64,000 nt of DNA, taken from Nissolia schottii (lineage: Eukaryota > Streptophyta > Magnoliopsida > Fabales > Fabaceae). The translations under genes were made by a program, and so were the position numbers. Shown here piece by piece: positions 49,677 to 61,549 of this stretch; the stretch's first letter is position 1; the number at the start of each line of letters is the position of its first letter. Location: assembly GCA_003254905.1 (NCBI GenBank), contig QANU01013726.1, positions 177,422 through 241,421 of the forward strand, written 5' to 3'. The notes under the pieces are model-generated. The model was given only the letters and a program-made list of their open reading frames with translations. It was not told the DNA's origin and made no database searches.

Positions 49677-50168
49677 GTGAAAAGTAGGACCTAGAACACT
49701 CCCTTTATCATGTGTAAATTCTTCAAAGGGATTGCTTGGGAGTTAAGGATTTGTTCAGTTAGGTAGCAAAATTCTTCACTGAGTTACCAATATAAAATGG
49801 GTTTCAAATGTGCAATCCATGAGTTCATTTTCAATATGTTCACTGATTTTCCATCATAATTACATTTACCTGGCTTTGAGTAGACAAGCTATTATTTATT
49901 TATTTATTTTGCCTGAAAAATCAAAACATAGTTACATACATTGCCTTTCTACAAATAGTTTTTTACTTTCACTTATTTAATCACAAAAGAAATTAAAAAC
50001 TCTAGTTATTGCTTGATCTAAAACATACAACAGATTAAAAACATTATGCATATCTATTTCTTTTTTCTGAATACAATGCAGATTCTTTTAGTTGGGGTAA
50101 GGTCATTTTCATGCCAAATGACCATTATCGCTAGGGTGTTCATTTTCATGCCAAATGACCATTGTCAG
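49677..50168. other. Intergenic spacer
   Basis: It contains a local duplication of a 32-base phrase TTCATGCCAAATGACCATT (50110 and 50141 regions) beside the next element. No gene. Confidence 0.5.
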
Positions 50169-50699
50169 TAGGGTTAGAAGTAAGTTAAATCAACTCGTGA
50201 ACTATTTATAATTCAAATTATTTATAGTTCAATAAGCTGAATGAATTAAGCTTGAACTTAGAATTTCAGCTTATTTATTAAATGAACCAAGCTTGAGTTT
50301 TGTTATGTTCGACTCAATAATTTGTGAGCCAACTCGATTATGTGTGCACGTGTGTGTATATGTATGTATGTGTGTATCATTGTATGTATGTATGTATGTA
50401 TGCATGTATATAATCATGTTTTGTTAATATTTATTATTATTATTGGTAGTGGTAGTAAGTCTATGTTGTTATGACCATATGTTATAACTTATTAAGCATA
50501 AAAGACTTAATTTGTATATAATTTGAATTAATAAAGTAGAAGTGACTCTTAAGCTAACTCGAGCTCGATGAAATTTTGGTGAGTAGAGTTCGAACATACA
50601 ATTTGACTAAATTTTAAATGAGTTTAAACTCAGTTCGACTTATTAAAAAGTGAGTCGAGCCCGAGTTTTAGCCGGCTACTCAACTCACTTCTATCCCTA
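50169..50699. mobile_element. MITE-like element with TAGGGTTAGAAGTAAGTT ends
   Basis: The left end reads TAGGGTTAGAAGTAAGTTAA and the right end, reverse complemented, TAGGGATAGAAGTGAGTTGA. AACTCGAGCTCG-type subterminal words are repeated inside. The 531-bp element has no coding capacity; a TATG microsatellite lies within at about 50350-50405. The terminal TAGGG resembles hAT ends, but an 8-bp duplication was not seen. Confidence 0.6.
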
Positions 50700-51160
50700 T
50701 CTATCACAAGCTCACTCCACTAGTTTTCATGTACTCACAGAGAGAAGTTGTGGATTGCAATGTGGGCCTAGGCCATCCTATTCTAATATAAAAAAGAAGA
50801 GAGAAGCCTTTCAAATACATTGGGCCGCTTTCTTCAGCAAGCATGGATCACAAGAAAGTATTATTTCCATCATGCATATTATATCATCACTCGTCAAGTA
50901 TGAGATTAGCTTTATTTTTCTTAAGAGCATTTACAACAGCCCAAACCCCCTTAATGCCTTTTCTTGTTTATACTTTTCTTACCTTTCTACATAACCCTCA
51001 ACCTCAAGTTTCCACCACATGGCCAATACCTACCTATCTCAGTATCTCATTTTTCATTTCCACCACATTCTATTATTATTATATTATTATTATTGTTATT
51101 ATTTTATATATATATATATATATATATATTATTATTCCAAGCAGGTATCAAGGTAATTCC
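50700..51160. other. Distal promoter region of ABCF1
   Basis: No separate gene was recognised. A (TA)n tract lies at about 51108-51129. Confidence 0.4.
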
Positions 51161-51162
51161 CT

Positions 51163-51190
51163 GACACGTGGCAACCACCACTTCTATATA
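51163..51190 (+). promoter_or_regulatory. G-box/ABRE and TATA-like elements of ABCF1
   Basis: CACGTGGC at 51165-51172 is a G-box/ABRE core, and TCTATATATT follows at 51183. Together they make a plausible core promoter about 280 bases before the start codon, leaving room for a leader with an intron. Confidence 0.5.
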
Positions 51191-51326
51191 TTCGAAACCC
51201 CAGCTGAATCCCTGATCCTTATGCCCTCGCTCTGGTTCCTCCCTCTTCCTCTCTCACTGTGCCACCGAAACCACTAGAGGAACCTAGCTCTATCTCCTCC
51301 ATCTCACGCTTCAGATCCAAGCTCAG

Positions 51327-51418
51327 GTTTGCATTTATCGGCTCCGATTCTTCTTTTTAAGCCTTATTATTCTTTATTTTTTTATAAATATTTGTTTTAT
51401 TCTTAGTTGATTGTTCAG
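51327..51418 (+). other. Probable 5'-UTR intron of ABCF1
   Basis: GCTCAG|GTTTGC at 51326/51327 and TTGTTCAG|TGGAG at 51418/51419 are good donor and acceptor sites around a T-rich 92-nt segment ending 47 bases before the ATG. Leader introns are common in plant housekeeping genes. Confidence 0.5.
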
Positions 51419-51465
51419 TGGAGTTGCTTTGTTGCCGCGAATTTGCGGAGATTAGTGATTAAAAG

Positions 51466-54400
51466 ATGGTGTCCGACGCGAGCAAGAAGAAGGCCGCGCA
51501 GAAGAAGGCTGCCGCCGCCGCAAAGAGAGGAGGAAAGGCAGCAGCTGCTGCTATTTTGTCCAAGGCGGCGGCGTCAGCATCGGATAAGGCCGCCGACAAG
51601 CTCGCCGATGGAATCGGTGATATGCAGATATCGGATCGGACCTGCACCGGCATCCTCTGCTCGCACCCCCTTTCTAGGGATATTCGGGTCAGTAACACTT
51701 TACACTTATATGCGGAATGGTTTAGGGTTTAGAAATGAAATTGGTTTAATTATAGTAAATTAGTATTTTAGTAAATTGGTATTATTATGAAAGCAGATGT
51801 AGAATGTTTGATTTGAGTTTGTGTTTATTTATTGTTCCGATTCTGTTTGTATGCCTATATTGAGGGTGAGAGTAAAATAGGGAAGGTTGGGCTGAAAGTA
51901 ACGACTTGATTTCTTATGATTTTAAGTAGGTTTATTTTGAAACGTACTGAGATGATGACTGCAATTATGATGTTTTGAATGGCTTAATCTCATTCTGGTC
52001 GCCTGAGTTTGTATTGAAAGATTCAATGTTTATTTAGTGATTTTTTTTTTCCTTTTTCTCTTTTGGCCTTTAAGAGAATTTCTGGCTGGATTTTTCATTT
52101 GAAAACATTCATGCTCACTTTAGTATGCATATAATGGATGGACTATCCCTCTTGGAAAAGGAAAGTCGGGGATAATCTATCATATACCTTCATTAATTAT
52201 TAATCCAGATTTTCTTAATCTAGTTAATGCATAAAATTAAGAGTATGTGGTAGGACAGTCCCAGTTTAGCCTGTCCTACTTGTAGCTTACTGTTGCTAGT
52301 GTGGGTGCACTTATTTGAGTGCCCTAGCCCAGGGGTTGGAACGTTTCTGCATCATGGTCATTCTACCATGTTTCCTAGGTCCATAACTTGGTTCTCATTT
52401 ATGAATGTAACCGAATACCTATCCAATACGTATTCTTTGGGGGTGCGTATTGTTGCAATATTATGCAGTAAAAAGGGAATTTCAGCTGTATTAAGTTCTG
52501 TATAGGTAATTGGTGCTATAATGATCAATGCTGTGTTGATGTATTTGTTTATGTTCTAATTACAGATAGAGTCTCTGTCAGTTACTTTCCATGGACATGA
52601 GCTGATCGTTGATTCTGATTTGGAGCTAAACTATGGAAGGTTTGTCATCCTTACCCATTTGTTCTTAATAGGATGTTATTATTTGTAGTTGTAATTATTG
52701 ATAGTTTTTCTTTCTTAAATTGCTTTCAGACGATATGGGTTGCTTGGATTAAATGGTTGTGGAAAATCTACCCTGCTTACAGCAATAGGTATGCGAGAGC
52801 TTCCTATTCCGGAACACATGGATATTTATCATCTTTCCAGGGAAATTGAAGCCTCGGACATGTCTGCATTGGAGGCTGTCATCAGCTGTGATGAGGAAAG
52901 ATTGAGATTGGAGAAAGAAGCTGAAGTGTTGGCAGCACAGGTGCGTTTAAGTAAATATGGCATCTCATTGTTCCCCCTTGGTTTTATGTTTTCAAGATGT
53001 CTGGCTCATGATGATTAATTTCTGTTTCAGGATGATGGAGGTGGTGAAACTCTTGAGCGTATTTATGAACGATTGGAAGCCTTGGATGCATCAACTGCAG
53101 AAAAACGTGCTGCTGAAATCTTATTTGGTCTTGGTTTCAACAAGCAGATGCAGGCAAAGATGACTCGTGATTTTTCTGGTGGCTGGAGAATGAGGATTGC
53201 TCTAGCTCGAGCTTTATTTATGAACCCAACCATTCTTCTACTTGATGAACCAACCAATCACCTTGGTATTCTTCCTCCCTGAGGAAAAAAAACCTTTTAT
53301 TTGTGGGAATAATTGTTATTATGTTGTCATGTTTTATGCTTTGATTTTTTATGTTATGGTTTTCTCTGCTGGTTCACTTCACTTGTAACTTTAAATTGAA
53401 GGGTTATGTGGATTCTTTATCAAGCAGTTTGGCGTTTTAGTTGTTATACTTTCAAATTGAATTCCATTTATGTGTTCTCTATGTTTCTAGTCTGGAATTT
53501 GTAATGATGTTCTTGCTTTTCTTCCGCAACATCTGTCTAGTAACTATGCATTCATCAATTTTTTTTTCCTTCCTAATATCTATCCGCAGATCTGGAAGCT
53601 TGTGTGTGGCTGGAGGAGAATTTGAAGAAGTTTGACCGGATTCTGGTTGTGATTTCACACTCCCAGGATTTCCTTAATGGTGTCTGCACAAACATCATCC
53701 ACATGCAAAACAAAAAGCTGAAGATCTACACTGGTAACTATGATCAATATGTCCAGACACGATCTGAACTTGAAGAGAACCAGATGAAGCAGTACAGATG
53801 GGAGCAGGAGCAGATTGCCTCAATGAAGGAATACATTGCCCGATTTGGCCATGGATCAGCAAAACTAGCCCGCCAAGCTCAGAGTAAAGAGAAAACTCTT
53901 GCAAAAATGGAGCGGGGTGGACTTACAGAGAAGGTGGCAAGGGACAAAATTTTGGTATTCCGCTTTGTGGATGTGGGAAAACTTCCCCCTCCTGTCCTCC
54001 AGTTTGTTGATGTGACATTCGGTTACACTCTTGACAACCTCTTATACAAGAACCTTGACTTTGGGGTTGATTTAGACTCTAGGATAGCTCTGGTTGGACC
54101 CAATGGAGCTGGGAAGAGTACATTACTGAAGTTAATGACAGGTGACTTGCTTCCTACAGATGGCATGGTTCGACGCCATAATCATCTTCGAATTGCACAA
54201 TTTCACCAGCACTTGGCTGAAAAGCTAGACTTGGAAATGTCTGCTCTCCAGTATATGATTAAAGAATACCCTGGAAATGAGGAAGAGAGGATGAGAGCAG
54301 CTATTGGGAAGTTTGGACTGTCGGGTAAAGCCCAGGTGATGCCCATGAAGAATTTATCTGATGGGCAGAGGAGCCGCGTGATATTTGCATGGTTAGCTTA

Positions 54401-54647
54401 TAGACAGCCTCACTTGCTACTATTAGATGAGCCAACTAATCACTTGGATATTGAGACAATTGACTCGTTGGCTGAGGCATTGAATGAATGGGATGGTGGC
54501 ATGGTGCTTGTTAGCCATGATTTTAGGCTTATAAATCAGGTGGCCCATGATATATGGGTGTGTGCTGATCAAACTGTGACCAGATGGAAAGGTGATATTA
54601 TGGAGTTCAAGGAGCATCTAAGGGAAAAGGCGGGTTTATCTGACTGA
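51466..54647 (+). CDS. ABCF1: ABC transporter F family member 1 (GCN20-type ATPase)
   Basis: Five coding exons: 51466-51687, 52566-52639, 52730-52940, 53031-53265 and 53590-54647. All introns are GT-AG and the joined frame is 1800 nt (599 aa), close to Arabidopsis ABCF1 (about 595). The N-terminus is Lys/Ala-rich (residues 1-50). ABC domain 1 has Walker [10 protein letters not shown] (105-113), signature FSGGW (217-221) and Walker [12 protein letters not shown] (238-248). The long charged linker follows, including the [14 protein letters not shown] helix. ABC domain 2 has Walker [10 protein letters not shown] (417-425), signature LSDGQ (503-507) and Walker [13 protein letters not shown] (523-534), and the protein ends AGLSD. 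There are no membrane segments: ABCF proteins are cytosolic ribosome-associated ATPases, and GCN20 types assist GCN1-GCN2 sensing and translation control. All key residues look intact. Confidence 0.96.
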
Positions 54648-55189
54648 AGATGACCGGCTGTTGTCCAATATATCACTCAGTATTCAGTACTTGTATTGCA
54701 ATGTTGGTGGGTGTTGCTGCTTAAGGTGGATTTCTCTCTCTCTCTCTCGGGTGATTATAGTTTGAGTCGAATGATGAACCAGCAGTCCAGAAAGCACGTG
54801 GTCTAGTTATTTTTGGGCCAAGATGTCCTTCACCCCATGTTAGATTGGTAGTATTTTTGTTTTCATTTTAAGTTGTGCTTATCATGTGATTGCTTGGTTG
54901 TTGATCAACCAGCATGATAGATAGCGGGATGTTTCTCCTTGCGTTAGATGTATAATTATAATACCCATCCGAATTAGCTAGACTTTATATGTTGTACCCC
55001 GAGAGCTCTCTTATGTGGCTCGTCTTCACTGCGTCTTAGAAAATAATTTGTAGGTAGCAACTGAGTGAGTGAAAATCAAAACAAACTGAAAACCCAACCA
55101 TATTCCACGCAATTGTTGATAGCAGTAGTCCAGATAGCACGCCCCAATTGAGCTTGCCTTTATGATAAGAAATCATAGATTGGATAGGA
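54648..55189. other. 3' UTR of ABCF1 and spacer
   Basis: A short (TC)n run lies at about 54733-54748. No coding sequence. Confidence 0.5.
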
Positions 55190-55490
55190 TGGTATTATAA
55201 TTGCATTACAAGTAGACATCGACCCCTTTTGAAGCCAACAACAGAGTCATGGAAATGTGGTTGAGCATCACTCAAAACATACCCGTCAAGTTTAAGCACT
55301 CCGCCAAATAAACCATGAAAAATTACATGTCATTAGCAAATATTCAGTAGTTTCTTCGCGAGAATTAGAAAGCACGCCACACGTCAACTTCCTAAGCCTG
55401 CTTTTTGTGTTCAGTCTCCTTTTGAGAGCAAATTCTCCTAAGCACTCAAGGAGTGCCAGTTGCAACACCCTTACAAATATGGTTAACACC
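55190..55490 (-). pseudogene. LINE zf-RVT domain remnant
   Basis: On the - strand the sequence encodes RLNTKSRLRKLTCGVLSNSR, then EETTEYLLMTCNFSWFIWRS, matching the reverse-transcriptase zinc-binding domain (zf-RVT) at the C-terminus of plant LINE polyproteins (pattern PTKxxL...E(S/T)xEHLLxxCxFxxxIW). The reading frame breaks after IWRSA and can be followed in another frame. The rest of the element is missing, as is usual for decayed LINEs. Confidence 0.65.
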
Positions 55491-56294
55491 TTGCGATTTC
55501 TTGTTTTTGTATTTGGAAGAAAAATGCACCTTCACCTAAGCCACGAGGGGAGTTCAAAGATGCTACAGATGCTCCAGATCGCTCCATGTTGTACTTAACC
55601 TGAAAAAGCACTCGCAAAGAGCTTCAAGAAGCAGTGAAGCACCCATCTACGGCCCAACAACCAACACACAAGGAGTGCGAAGACCTGTAGTGACTACTAT
55701 GAGTGGGGAAAAAGGTGTTCATGAGTGGATTTGGTTGGTTTATGTTGTGGTTGAAAAAAAAATTAAATTGATTGAATTAATATAATTAATTTTTTCATTT
55801 AAAAATTCAACTATTAAAAATATAATTTTTTGGGGTAATGGTTAAAACTATAATTTATCTATTCAGACATACACACACAACACAACATGAAATGCTTAAT
55901 AAATTAAAAATAGTACATAGATGCGATGGTTGAATTAGATTTCGTATCTCAAGTTAAATCAGCATGAATTTAGGCTAATAATTAATAGTAAGTTCGGATC
56001 ATATCTTAAAGTTAATATAATTCTCTTAATTTACTGATCAAATCAATTTAATTGATTCTTTTAAATTCTTAATTTACTCCATCCTAAAACACTCCCCGCA
56101 TCTCATAGAATTGGAGATTTAACAAATTAATTTACCCATCTATACGAATAACACTTAACATTTTTATGGACAAAATAGAAAGTAAAATATTAAGTATCAT
56201 TTATAGAAATGGATAAGTTGATTTATAGGTAATTAGATCTCTTGAATATTTTTTTCTTCCTGATAAGAACAAGCTCTAACAATATTCATAACAA
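55491..56294. other. Intergenic spacer
   Basis: AT-rich; no gene recognised. Confidence 0.5.
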
Positions 56295-56799
56295 CTTTGT
56301 TACACGTACACCCTAAAATCATACACCATATATACATCTGTATTATAATACATTGGGCCCCTCAAATAACCGCCTCATCCACTCTCTCTCCTACTCTTAG
56401 CCACACGTGTGTGAACTCATGCTTCTCGCTTCCGCTTCCTTTCGTTTCCACTCTTTCATCAAAAATAAGGATTGTAAAAGTCAATAAAACCTTTTTCTTG
56501 CTCTTCTTCTTCTTCACTCTCTTCCTTTTGTGCGATCTCATTCCTCGTTCGACCTCATCTTTCATTCTTCACTCTCGTATTTGTTCCTGCGAGTTCATTG
56601 TGCTCTCTGCACAAGCATTTCCAAGAACGCAACCGAAGAAGGAAGAAGAAAATGAACACTGGTGAGTGCATCGAACACAGTTCACTGGTTAGGGTTTTGT
56701 TCCTAATTTGCTTTTCCATTTGAGTTTCGCTGAATGCATTTGGTTTAAACAAAGATCTTCGTTTTTTTGAGGAAGTCAGTGTGTCACTTGTTTAGTGTA

Positions 56800-57175
56800 T
56801 GTATAATGTTTGTGCACTATGTGTGTTAAAGTTTGTGCATCGTGTGTGCGAGTTGCTTGCATCCCACGTTGTTTGTGTTCTCTCAACTATTCTCTAGTGT
56901 TTTTGCATATGTGGTGTAGTGAGTATAATGTTTGTGCATCTTGTCATATAATGTTTGTGCATTCTGTCACATAATGTATGTGTTGTTTGCATCCCCCTTT
57001 GGATAATTCTGATAACGTGTTAAAGTAAAATTTGTGCATTCTGTCACATAATGTTCGTGCACTCTGTCTATGTGTTGTTTGCATCCCCCTTTGGATAATT
57101 TTGATAACGTGTTAAAGTTTGTGTATCTTGCCATATAAAATTTGTGCATTTCATCATATATTGTTGGTGCACTCT
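56800..57175. repeat. Cluster of TTTGTGCA words with a 97-bp tandem duplication
   Basis: More than eight near-copies of AATGTTTGTGCA / AAAGTTTGTGCA occur here. A segment containing GTTGTTTGCATCCCCCTTTG and GGATAATT, then GATAACGTGTTAAAGT, occurs twice about 97 bases apart (about 56982 and 57077). Confidence 0.8.
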
Positions 57176-57233
57176 TGCTTGTTTTGTTAAAGGCTTTTGA
57201 ATTAAGTTGGTGATGTTAATTGTTCCTTAACAT

Positions 57234-60200
57234 ATGGCTCCTCCCAGAAAATCACTTGCCGTAGCCAAGGATGCCGGAAAAAAGTCCTTGGCATTGACAC
57301 ACAACCCAGACGACGACAATGATAGCAGAAAGGTAATACACAACAAGACTTTGTCCATCTAATCCATTTAATGGTGTGAAACTGTATTGACACAATATGT
57401 CGTTTCTGAATTTATGCAGTACAAGATCGAGACACGCTGCTCAACAAAGCAGTTGGCAAAGTTCTACGCAGCATTGACCCGCGAACTGAAACACCCTAGC
57501 TAGCTAGTCCATGCTTAAGTCGTAAACCTGCCGACTAGGTTGTTATCTCTTTTGGTTGGGATAGTACTTAGTCCCGCTTATGAGTTTAAAAATATAGTTA
57601 CCCAAAAATATGGACCAAATTTCATCTTTTCTTTATACGTATCATAGTATAAAATATGAGCATTGTTCTCGTTAGAACATATATTGTGAGTGGTAACGTA
57701 GCATACTTAACTAATATTAATTTAGTATATTCAACATTCATAGCAACCAAAGGTCCATGCCATATATTCACAAATAGTTACACATGTAATATTATAGATG
57801 TTACGTGCAATTACATAATAGTACACACATATAGCCTACTAACTGAGGACTAGTGCGAGATCTCTATCGTAGCTCTGTTTTCCCTATCCCTCTGTCCATC
57901 TGCTTCAGTGCTGCTCGTCCTTGTATTGCTTGCACTGTTCTGACGTCCTCTGCATCTTTGTCATGCTCGCCTAGAACCATAAAGGAGTAGGGGATGAGAA
58001 CACTGCGTTCTCAGTAGGAAACCTTATGCGTCTTAACTCATTTTCTACTCAATTATGATTCCGCCGCTCAGGGGTCTCTAGGTGTCACAGTTGTACTAAG
58101 TCCCTACTACTTATTAATATCCATACTAAGCCTGAGCAGCTTTATCTACATTACTAGGTGACTAGGGGACCTATACTTTCATTAGCTACATCGTCTGTTC
58201 TCTAGTCTAACTCCTGAGTCATATAATGCCACATAGTTCACATAGCTACACTACTGCAAGAATCTCATTTTTTTGAAAACTGGTATAAGCTTCAACTGGC
58301 ATCCACTTATACTTATGCTCTACAAGGCTGGCCTTATAAGCATATTTGCCCTCGTCCCTTATAGCGGTGGCCACACGGCTATAACCACGCTTACAACCTG
58401 CATCGTGGCGACCAGGTAGCGCTGAACCTGAATGGTCTGGACCATGAGTAAATCGCCAACCACGACCGAGGTTACCACCCTGGGATGGCGTTGGGGTCGG
58501 ACTTGGGACTCGACCGGGACTAAGACTTTTCCCAAAAACTGAGCCGAGGCCCTTTTAGAGGGGTTTTCTCTCATCATCATCATGTGCACAGTTCGATCTT
58601 TGATGCAACAGTTCATATATAATAAACCCAGTTCATCATCATCTTAAAGCAATCATATTCATTCGTCATCTTAAAGCAACAAATATAACTTTATAGCTCA
58701 GGTCATCATCTTCATCATATTCATTGAAAGATCATCATCGTATATCCTAACATACCTTATATCACACCATCATTATTATATGACATTAGTATATAACCTC
58801 CTATCATCATAAACATCTAACACATGTTATATCACATAACTCACAGGTATGTCAAAACTATTTCTTAATAATATTCAACGGATCCATGAATGATTGCAAG
58901 TAGTCTAGAAAGATTTTAGTTAAATTATGTAACTTTGAATCTTCAGTCAGGCCGCTTAGCGCACACCTGACGAAATTTAGCTCCAAGTCTTGCAATTTTC
59001 CATGTTTTGCATGGTTTCGCATATACAATTTCAAGAGAGTTTCTTCTAACATCTATCATCATTTTTAACACATATAGAGAACATATCTTCATGCTCAACA
59101 TCTTCATGAACATAAACAAAGGTAAATCCACAATTAACAAAACAAGCGTCTGGTTTCTGTCAGAGATTAGCAACCATAAACTGGAGAGGTCCAAAACCTT
59201 ACCCCAAGATTTTTGGTAGCCCTAAGATCATTTTTCATGTCTAAAAACCCAGATTCTGAACCCCACAGCACGAAAGTTCAGTTTTGCCCTTTTTCCCAAA
59301 ATTACCATTTCGCCCCCGTAAACGACTTATTTTCTTTAGAATTTTTGTTCTCAAAAGCCCGATGGACTCAAGACTTGTCCTTAAGGTTTTTGGTAGTTCT
59401 AAACCCATATTTTTTGAAAACCAACCCAGTTTTTCAGCCCAAGACACGAAATTTCCGTTTTGCCCTTATTTCCTTAAAACACCGTTTTTTGCCTGTTTGC
59501 TGAGAAATTCATCGAGGGACTCCAAAAATCATAAAACTTGACATCCCCACTCAATTTTTCGTGTAGAATCCAAAAATAACATTAATTTTTCATGATAAAA
59601 ATCTCAGCATACAGTTCCTTCCAAAATCATGTCATAACCCTATTTTCAACTTAAACTTTCCTAATTTCTGACAGAATCACAGACAACACCAACAGATCCA
59701 GACAATCATCAACTACATATATATAACTCAAAGTCACATAAAAGGCATCCTAACATCATATATCATCTATAAAAACCACATATACAGTGGATAAGTCAGT
59801 TTACCCACGTTTTTGCGTCTGACTACGGTTTCTGTTACGTCATGTGGCCTTTTCTCTAACCATGGTGCTTCCTAGTTCTTCTTAGGATAAATTTCTTCTA
59901 AGAATTTCAGGGGCTGTTTGTGCTGTTTGTGGGTGAAGGTTAGGGAGTTATTGAAGAATTTTGTCTAGGTTTAGTGTAGGAGGTCTCTAGGTTTCCGGTT
60001 TAACTGAATACCGGTTAATTGTGTGATCAGACAGAGTTTTGGCAAGATTTTCTCTTTTTACTCCAAATTTTCATATTCCTAGGGGTATTTATAGGCCAAG
60101 CCACGAAATTAACTTTTCCAAAATGTTCTTGGACCAATTTATCATTTTACCCCTAGTTTATGTCATGCCTGAAATCATGCATGGTGACTCACCACCATGA

Positions 60201-61549
60201 GTCACCCTTGGACTTTTTGACTAAGTCATTTGGCATCCTTATGGCCATGCAATGGCCTTCTGTCTTGGCCACTTGTGTGGCCGAGAATTAAAGGTCTCCG
60301 GCAGATCAATTTTGATTCGGTTTTATCGTTTCCAGTCCCGGTACTTCTCGTACGGCTGTTCTAAAAATCTTTCGATCACGTCCTTGTGATCCCCTAAGTT
60401 TTTTAAGTAATAATCTAGGTTCATTTGAGGTGTTTGTAAATTCTCGTCTGTAGCCGTACCTTTTACGGATACTTTAGACGTCAAAATGTATAGAATTATT
60501 TCTACAGACACTTTTAACCTGAGAGTATATGTGAAGGCTTGTTTCCCCTGTTTAATTTATGAACTCTTTGCTAAGGGAAAAAGTGGGATGTTACACGAAC
60601 AGAGGGAAGATGTTGTGTCGATGAGTTTCGGCCCATTGTTGGACATAGAAGGTGGTCAAGTAGAACACCTTTTGTTGCTGGCCTTGGCCGACTCCTACAA
60701 CCTTAAAGGTCACTTTCTTAACATTCCATTTAGGAAGGTGGATGTTAAGACTAAGCTAATCGGCGCAACACTAAGGCTGCCATACGACGATAAATTATTC
60801 GTATATATTATTTTTTTTTATCTTCTAATACAAACACACAACATTGATTATGACCATGTTACCACAATTTTTGTGCAAGGGCACAATTCACCAAGGTCTG
60901 CCCCGAGCATGTTGCACTGCTGGCCCCATTCAAAAAGCAGACCCTCGTCCAACTCATATCAATGGTGAGGGTAAACCCCGTTGGGCTGACCTTCCAGAGA
61001 GCATTTTTAATGGTTGCATTAAAATGTTTTTTTTGTGTCCAAACACTTGTTCGGTATCAAGTTCGGCGTACCTGGCGGCGATCATGGATGTAGACCACCT
61101 ACAATGTTACAACTGGAGTCAGTACATTCACGAGTACATTGTCGACGGTATCTGGCTGTACCGAAGAAACAAATTGAAGACAATCAATGGGTGCCTGTAT
61201 GTGTTGGAGGTAATATATGTGTCCTGCTTTTTATCTACTATTATTGATAAGTTACCATTTTCAATTATTATGTTAAAGTTTGTCCACCCTTTGTACTCTG
61301 ATCATAAAATTTATGTAAAGTTTGTGCAAATGTCATATAAAGTTTGTTTATCTGTTACTGTAAAGTTTGTGCACTTAACTTTCATGCTGTAATGTATGTC
61401 ACTAACACTCTCTCTTGCCTAGACAAGGTCATGTACTTCCAAAAGAAAAAGTCTGGGTCATTCGACCTACTCAACGATCCACTCCCACCATAGATCAGGT
61501 ATTGGACATATGGTCGAATGAAGGAGATAGTAAAGAAGTAGAGGAATAG
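57234..61549 (+). pseudogene. Transposon-type gene interrupted by an LTR-like element
   Basis: The first exon is 57234-57332 (33 codons, MAPPRKSLAVAKDAGKKS...), followed by a GT-AG intron and an exon starting 57420. That exon is cut at 57486 by the 3.1-kb insertion. Its reading frame resumes without a shift at 60601, once one copy of the 5-bp target duplication is left out, and continues to about 60800. Further exon-like stretches lie at 60890-61208 (ending in a segment with INGCLYVLE before a GTAATA donor-like site) and 61424-61549. The helical, Leu-rich sequence resembles the N-terminal module of uncharacterised plant transposon proteins that often carry an Ulp1-type protease further on; that protease is not visible here. 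Function unknown. Confidence 0.45.
57487..60595 (+). mobile_element. 3.1-kb solo-LTR-like element with CGAAC target duplication
   Basis: The ends read TGAAACACCC and GGGATGTTACA (TG...CA with inverted TGTAACA/TGTTACA character). CGAAC lies directly on both sides (57482-57486 and 60596-60600). It splits a coding exon whose frame is restored by removing it. No long open reading frame or retroviral-type protein motif was recognised inside, so it is either a solo LTR or a large non-autonomous element. The first 840 bases have a relative at 38636-39480. Confidence 0.7.

Noticed and set aside
59213..59541. Overlapping open frames on both strands at 59.2-59.5 kb
   Set aside because: They are inside the 3.1-kb LTR-like element, show no domain, and the internal similarity (repeated TTTTTGGTAG and AACCCA phrases) suggests a decayed tandem repeat, not a gene.
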